Shown here: positions 58,905 to 64,000 of the stretch, one piece after another
How the letters are laid out: each line of letters begins with the position of its first letter
Numbering within the stretch: position 1 is the stretch's first letter
Source: Viscum album
Lineage: Eukaryota > Streptophyta > Magnoliopsida > Santalales > Viscaceae
Reading direction: 5' to 3'
Assembly (NCBI GenBank): GCA_963277665.1
Contig: OY728128.1
Span: 1,351,240,356 to 1,351,304,355 of the forward strand
DNA length: 64,000 nt
Notes under the pieces: model-generated
Told to the model about the DNA's origin: nothing
Seen by the model: only the letters and a program-made list of their open reading frames with translations
The model's database searches: none
Made by a program: the position numbers and the translations under genes

Positions 58905-59885
58905 TTATGATACATAGTTTAACGTCTTACGAGGAGGACATGTTCCTTATAGTTTCATTTCATGTGGAAAGTATGATGACTCATATTTTAAGGTCTTAGA
59001 GTTTAGACCATGACATGGGGGATTTTTTTTTGTTTCTCATAGTATAAGGTCTTAAAGATCAGACCTTAACATTGAGTATTTGTCATTGCTCATAGTTTAT
59101 GGTCTTATAGTTTGGACCATGTCATTGGGGAAATTTGTACACATAGTTTAGGTTCATAGAGATTGGAATTATGATATGAGAGGGAATTTTTATGACTCAT
59201 ATTTTAGGGTCATAGTGTTTGGACCATGACATTGAGTAAATTTTTCTTACCTTAATGTTTAAGGCCTTAGAGTTTGGACCTTATCATGGGGGAATCATTT
59301 ATGAATCATAGTTTAGGGTCATAGATTTTGGACCATAGGGACATTTTTAACTCAAAGTTTAAGGTCTTAGAGCTCAGAACTTTACATTGGGGCATTTTTT
59401 TTATGACTCATAGTTTAACATCGTAGAGCTCAGACTTGTGATATGAGAGAGAATTTTTATGACTCATAGTTTAGGTTCATAGAGTTTGGACCATGAAATT
59501 GGGGAATTTTTTTTACCATATAGTTTTGGTCTTAGAGTTTGGACCTTATCATGGGGGAATATTTTATGAATCATAGTTTAGGGTCGTAGAGTTTCGACTA
59601 TGGGGACATTTTTAACTCATAGTTTAAGGTCTTAGAGCTCATAACTTCACATAGGGGATTTTTTTATGACTCATAGTTTAACATCGTAAATATGGGACTT
59701 TATCATGGGGACATACTTTATGACTCATAGTTTAGGGTCGTAGATTTTGGACCCTAGGGACATTTTTAACTCATATTTTATGGTCTTAGATCTCATACCT
59801 TCACATAAGGGCATTTTTTGTTATGACTCATAGTTTAACATTGTAGAGTTTGGACTATATCATTGTGGAATTTTTATGCAAAGTA
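58905..59885. repeat. ~53-bp tandem repeat with higher-order order, ~18 units
   Basis: Units follow CATAGTTTAaGGTCTTAGAG, then TTTGGACC, then TTATCATGGGGGAATTTTT, with lengths of about 46-58 bp. Unit types recur in a set order over the right two-thirds (about 59254, 59520 and 59700), giving a ~265-bp or shorter higher-order period. It is non-coding and lies downstream of the integrase in element orientation. Confidence 0.88.
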
Positions 59886-60159
59886 TTTCTTAAAGAAATT
59901 CGCATTTGTGGGAGCCGTGATGAGATTTTCTTCCATTGATATCAGGGCATACACTCAATTGGAATAGACCCGATGTATGACATATGGTCCTTCCCACTTT
60001 GGTTAAAGCTTTGGGGGATTCTTCCCCAGTATCATCGGGGTTGTTAGGAATAACATCATTTCTCCTTCAAGGAAAGATCAAAGAAAAACTTTTTGTTGAA
60101 GGATCGTGAAACCCTGTTTTGGTAGATTTCCAAATGGTTCAGAGTGTGCACCATTTTTT
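59886..60159 (-). other. Downstream of Tat-like integrase
   Basis: The minus strand may still encode diverged integrase C-terminal sequence (for example NNPDDTGEESPKAL near 60030). Stops are frequent. Confidence 0.4.
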
Positions 60160-60960
60160 GTATAATGGCTCCAATTCATCAAACCATCTCTAGGACAACT
60201 CTTCAGTGTACAGTTGATCACAAATGACCACACGATGTGATAGAACTAGGATTTTGATAGGTAACACTGACTCTGCCCCGTATAATAGTGAGTACGGGGT
60301 TTCCTGAGTGGCGGTGTGGGTCATGGTCTTGTAAGCCCACAAAGCATGAAAAAGATTTTCTGGCCATGATTTCTTGTCCTTGTCGACCATATTTTGAAGT
60401 ATATTGTACAAAGTCTTGTTGAAAGCTTCAATCTTCCCATTGGCTGCTACTTGTTATTGGGATGATTGGTTGTCCTTGATTCCATATTCCTAGTACAACA
60501 TATCTTGTTCAGTAGAGCAGAAGTTGGTGTTGTTGTTCATCAGTATTGTATGAGGGGCACCTAATATGGTGATGATGTTGGCCTTCACAAAGTTGATTTT
60601 GTTTTTTACCACAACTTCCTTAAGGGGCACAACTTCATCCCATTTATAAAAGAAGTCGTTTACTATGAGAATTAAATTGAATTTCCTGGATGTAGTGGGA
60701 GGATATGGTCCAACAACATCCATCCCCCAGGCGATGAATGGCAAGGAGTATTTAGTCATGTAAAGAAACTCCAGGGGGCAGTGTATGAGATTATAATGAA
60801 CATGGAAGGAATGGCACTTCTTTGTGAATATGGAGCAATCCTGTATCATGTTGGGCCAGTAATACCCAAGCCTCCAAATTTGGTGTGAGATCTTGGTTGT
60901 TGACTAGTGTGTTCCACAAGCTCTGGCATTCATTTCTTTCATGAAAGAAGTAGTCTATTC
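60160..60960 (-). pseudogene. Tat-type integrase, broken
   Basis: Minus-strand blocks are AWGMDVVGPYPP (first Asp kept, about 60727), ILMNNNTNF (the second catalytic Asp is Asn, codon 60535-60537), KIEAFNKTLYN (Glu kept, about 60420), then FHALWAYKTMTHTATQETPY and LLYGAESVLPIKI. The upstream zinc-binding Cys pair is also damaged (CHSFH). AWGMD, EAFNKT and ALWAY are typical of Tat/Ogre lineages. A stop near 60488 splits the two main pieces (60490-60849 and 60190-60411). Confidence 0.88.
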
Positions 60961-61199
60961 ACCATCAATTCACCTGAGAAGGACTCCATCAAGGCCCCAT
61001 TTATAGAGGATCATTTCTTGGTTCACCCCATTGTATAGGGTAAAATTGACTTCCCACCTTTGTACCTACTTCTTTTTAGCCCTAACTAGTGGGAGTTCCC
61101 CATTTCAAAGTAAATTTTTCATGGGAGTCATCCAACAGGTGGTATGACTATAAGTCTCAAGAATGGGGATAATTTCATCAATTTCCTCCATAATTCTCT

Positions 61200-61640
61200 A
61201 AATGAATTGCAAGACCATCCGACAGGGACAATTGCTAATGACTATTTCATCCCGGTCGAGATTTTCCAAGGTTGTGGTTGTATTTTACAAAGAGTCGGAT
61301 TGATATTTTGTGACTAGGGGACATGAGTCAATGTTGGTTCTGATGGGAATTCTACCATCAGTGATCGAACATGGCTCATCAAGGAAACCTATACTTATTT
61401 ATTTATAGCATAGTCATCATTGACCTGTTTGATGCCTAGCTCCGAATCACCCTTTATTTTTAGGTGTTTTTCTTGCACCTGGAGTGCCTACTCCAGGATT
61501 GTGATGAGGGCTTGATACTCTGCTTTAGTTTTTGTACACCCTTCCAAAAGTAGGAAAGCGTAAGGAAATATGGACTTCTTGGGAGATAAAATTACGACCC
61601 CCAGCCCCACTTTGTTGAGATATGGATCCTCCATCATTTT
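61200..61640 (-). pseudogene. Tat-type RNase H (AEYQAL type), broken
   Basis: GLGVVILSPKKSIFPYAF, then GCTKTKAEYQALITILE, then LKIKGDSEL appear on the minus strand at about 61420-61620. The AEYQAL and GDS signatures are those of the additional, plant-like RNase H of Tat elements. A TAG follows ITILE near 61490. Confidence 0.75.
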
Positions 61641-62000
61641 CCCTATTGGGATTCAAGAAGTACTTTCGAAGTACATTTTCCACATCTGTTATTTCTCATG
61701 GAAGGAAAACATTTCTTCATCTAGATGTTCGGTATCCAATGGTGTCGTTTCTTCCAAGGGGTTCTCGGCCAGTAAGTCTACTAACTCTTGGCCTTTTATG
61801 GCCTTTTGGAGCACGTACCATATGTCAAACTATTTCAGGATGACCTCCCATCATGACAGAAAACCATTTAGCATGGTAAGGATGAGGATATACATGAGCG
61901 GGTTGTAGCGAGACACTAGGTGGACCTCATGGTGTTGCAGGTAATGCATGAGCTTCTGAACTGTGATGATTTGGGCCAAAAAGTTTTTTTAATCTTTGAA
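61641..62000 (-). other. Linker between RNase H and RT, decayed
   Basis: No clear motif. The plus-strand 112-codon frame at 61570-61908 overlaps the antisense RNase H and is a shadow. Confidence 0.4.
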
Positions 62001-63130
62001 TACCAAGTCTCGACATCAATCATCTTCCAAATGAGGTAGTAGAGGATTTTCTCACTAATAACATCATTTTTCTATATGAGGAAGTCTCCTAACGACTATT
62101 CCTGGGCATTTACTTATAGAATGAGTAGTCTCCCTTAAACTGGAAGCATGAGCACTGGCGGGATTAGGAGATATCTTTTGAGGTTATCAAATGCTTCTTG
62201 ACAATCGTTATCCCATTCATACGTAACCCATTTTTTCATGATCTTGGTGAAAGGTAAACATTTACCTGTGAGGTTGGATTTGAAGCACCAAATGTAGGTG
62301 AGGGGACTCTAGATACCTCTCAACTAGGTGAGGTTGCGAGGTGGGGGAATTCAAAGAATGGTTTTTATCTTCTCAGGGTGGACATCAATGCTATGATGAC
62401 GTACGATGAAGCTGAGAAATTTTCCCAAGGTAACAACAAAGGCACATTTCAAGGGATTAATCTTTAAACTGTGATGTCTCAATTTGTTGAAGATAGTTTC
62501 AAGGTCATCTACGTGGTTCAAAATCTATTGTGACTTAACCAATAGGTCGCCAAAATAACACTCGATGAATTTTCCCAAAAGGGTTTGAAAATGCGACGCA
62601 TGGCGTGCTGATATGTGGTTCCAACATTCTTTAGAACGAAGGGAATCACTTTATAATAGAGCACTCCCTGAGGGGACCTAAAAGTGGTAGCCTTTTCATA
62701 TCCTCAGGCCATTCAGATTTTATTGTATCCATAATAACCATCCATGAAGGAGATAGCTTCGTATTCGGTTGTTGCATCAAAAAAAATTCTATGATCAAGA
62801 ATGGGAAGCCGTCTTTTGGGCAATGCTGATTAAGGTCCCTGATGTTGATGCAGATTATAATCTATCCATTCTTGTTTTTTGACAGAGACTATGTTGGCTA
62901 TCTAGATCAGATATTGGACCTCCCATATGAAGTTTGATTTGATCAGTTTGTTAAATTCTGCCTCTATTTTGGCAGCATGAGTCAAGTGGGACCTTATATA
63001 TGCCTGTTTATAGCCCCGATGATCTTCTGGTAAGCCCAAATGATGGGTGGAAACTTCATGATCAAGGCCTAGAATCTCTATGTAATTACAGGTAAACACA
63101 TCTCGATTATTATTTAATAAGGAGGTATTT
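62001..63130 (-). pseudogene. Tat-type reverse transcriptase, broken
   Basis: Blocks on the minus strand include KIEAEFNKLIKSNFIWEVQY (about 62910-62970), NIRDLNQHCPKDGFP (62800-62850), ATTEYEAISFMDGYYGYNKI, YYKVIPFVLKNVGTTYQHAM and, further on, WDNDCQEAFDNLKRYLL (about 62180-62230). The catalytic YVDD box reads YFGD (62546-62557), so an essential Asp is lost. Several stops are present. Confidence 0.88.
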
Positions 63131-63289
63131 TCCTCCTATTTCTCAATAGAAATGGTATCATTTATTAAAGTGGGTCGTGGGTTGTTTTCAGTGCCCATAT
63201 TTATCTCCTTGAGTTCATCGTTGGTGGTGGAAATGCCTTCTTCCAATGAAAGAGGGGCATCTTTGAGGTATTTATCCTTTTATTCCTCT

Positions 63290-64000
63290 TCTTCATTGTG
63301 ATAATCTTCCCCTCCTTATGGAGAATGGATTTTTGACATAACTTCTCCAATATTGGGAAATAAATCCTCTTTTTTCCTTAGTGCATGAGGAAATTGTAGT
63401 TTGATGCCCTAAGGATGGGCTGGGAGCATCTTCAACAGGGCTTTTCCTGACAACATGGGAGTCAGCCCATTCTTCTATATCTCTGGACTTGGTGGTCATA
63501 GAAGAGATCATGTAGATGACTAAGTCTATATCTGAGATTGTACTTATGCATTCAACTTGGTTGATGCGTAGTACGTACTCCTCCCCAAGCTGCTGGAAGG
63601 GGTCGGAAGAAGCCATTTCCAATCCATTTGGGGCACTGATCTAGTTAATTCCATCGACCGAAAGATGTTTTTATCCCGACTCATAGATCCCTACATCGAT
63701 GTAATTCAACTCACATAACTAAAATGGGGATTTATCGGCATGCAGCGTCCCGTTTTTTCTATTAGTGTAATATTTGATGCACTGGTGGAAAGAGGATGGA
63801 ATTGCAGCATACTGATGCAGCCAAGGCTTCCCCAACAAAACATTGAAGCCCGTACTTTGCCGCACCACCAGGAACTCAAAATCTGATATGAGATCTCTGA
63901 GCCAAGTTTTAAGCATGATTCTTTCCAATGGTTTCTGCTTACTTTTTCGCATCCCAACAAAATTTTAGTGCAGGGAGACAATCTATCTTCATCATATCCC
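63290..64000 (-). pseudogene. Tat-type protease/spacer region, broken, cut by window end
   Basis: FNVLLGKPWLHQYAAIPSSFHQ at about 63775-63850 matches the conserved end of the Tat protease domain. Next to it 63293-63622 is a Ser-rich, acidic open stretch of 109 codons that fits the variable spacer before RT. The DTG loop would lie beyond 64000 or is lost. Confidence 0.7.

Larger units (their letters stand above)
56935..64000 (-). mobile_element. Tat/Ogre-like Ty3/gypsy element, 3' part, runs off window
   Basis: Minus-strand pol remains appear in the order protease (about 63.7-64.0 kb), RT (62.2-63.1), RNase H (61.2-61.9), integrase (60.2-60.9), followed by about 3 kb of repeat-rich untranslated DNA down to 56935 and, through unit B, probably to about 53 kb. 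Long 3' untranslated regions filled with tandem repeats are known in Tat/Ogre elements. Every domain has stops. No LTR pair is visible because the 5' end lies beyond 64000. Confidence 0.8.

Noticed and set aside
61570..61908. 112-codon plus-strand frame
   Set aside because: It overlaps the minus-strand Tat RNase H (AEYQAL, GDSEL) and is a shadow.
1..64000. Host protein-coding genes
   Set aside because: No frame outside the transposable elements showed domain-like sequence or a credible exon structure.

Overview
This is plant nuclear DNA, very probably from an angiosperm, built almost wholly of transposable elements. I found no host gene, tRNA gene, rRNA gene or CRISPR array. The evidence for a plant is a CACTA (En/Spm) DNA transposon with plant-type TNP2 and Ptta/En/Spm-plus-Ulp1 gene products, a Tekay/Del-type chromodomain Ty3/gypsy retrotransposon, Tat/Ogre-type Ty3/gypsy pol remains, tRNA-iMet-type primer sites and an AT-rich background. 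The sequence does not identify the species.

Layout. 1-1814: old repeat DNA, with an AT-rich dispersed repeat and a decayed gag zinc-knuckle relic. 1815-15541: a structurally complete 13.7-kb CACTA element with matching termini, an ATT/ATT target duplication, subterminal repeats at both ends, a GC-rich Spm-like leader exon, a broken TNP2-type transposase gene and a multi-intron second gene ending in a Ulp1-type cysteine protease domain. 15545-17618: AT-rich DNA without genes. 17619-56934: two head-to-tail copies of a ~19.65-kb segment (17619-37269 and 37270-56934), with 5 bp (TATAG) of microhomology at the junction. 56935-64000: single-copy continuation of the right end of the duplicated unit, reading into a minus-strand Tat/Ogre-like element that runs off the window.

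Each duplicated unit holds, left to right: (i) ~187-bp satellite-like monomers; (ii) a 10.4-kb minus-strand chromovirus inserted inside that array (18318-28679 and 37968-48354), with ~2.1-kb LTRs, primer site, gag, protease, RT, RNase H, integrase, chromodomain-like tail and polypurine tract, all broken by stops; (iii) a 3.4-kb AT-rich block holding a dispersed repeat also present at the left window edge; (iv) ~4.3 kb of repeat-rich DNA that looks like the LTR and 3' untranslated part of the Tat-like element.

The order of events can be read. The chromovirus landed in the satellite array, its LTRs diverged, many Gln CAG codons became TAG stops, and only then was the 19.65-kb segment duplicated, because most stops are shared by both copies.

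Most unusual signals: a dense array of an imperfectly conserved palindrome (ideal form GTACACGGCGTGTAC) in the chromovirus leader and LTRs; TAG stops concentrated at Gln codons, consistent with deamination of CHG-methylated cytosines; and a roughly 18-unit, higher-order-organised tandem repeat downstream of the Tat-like pol genes.
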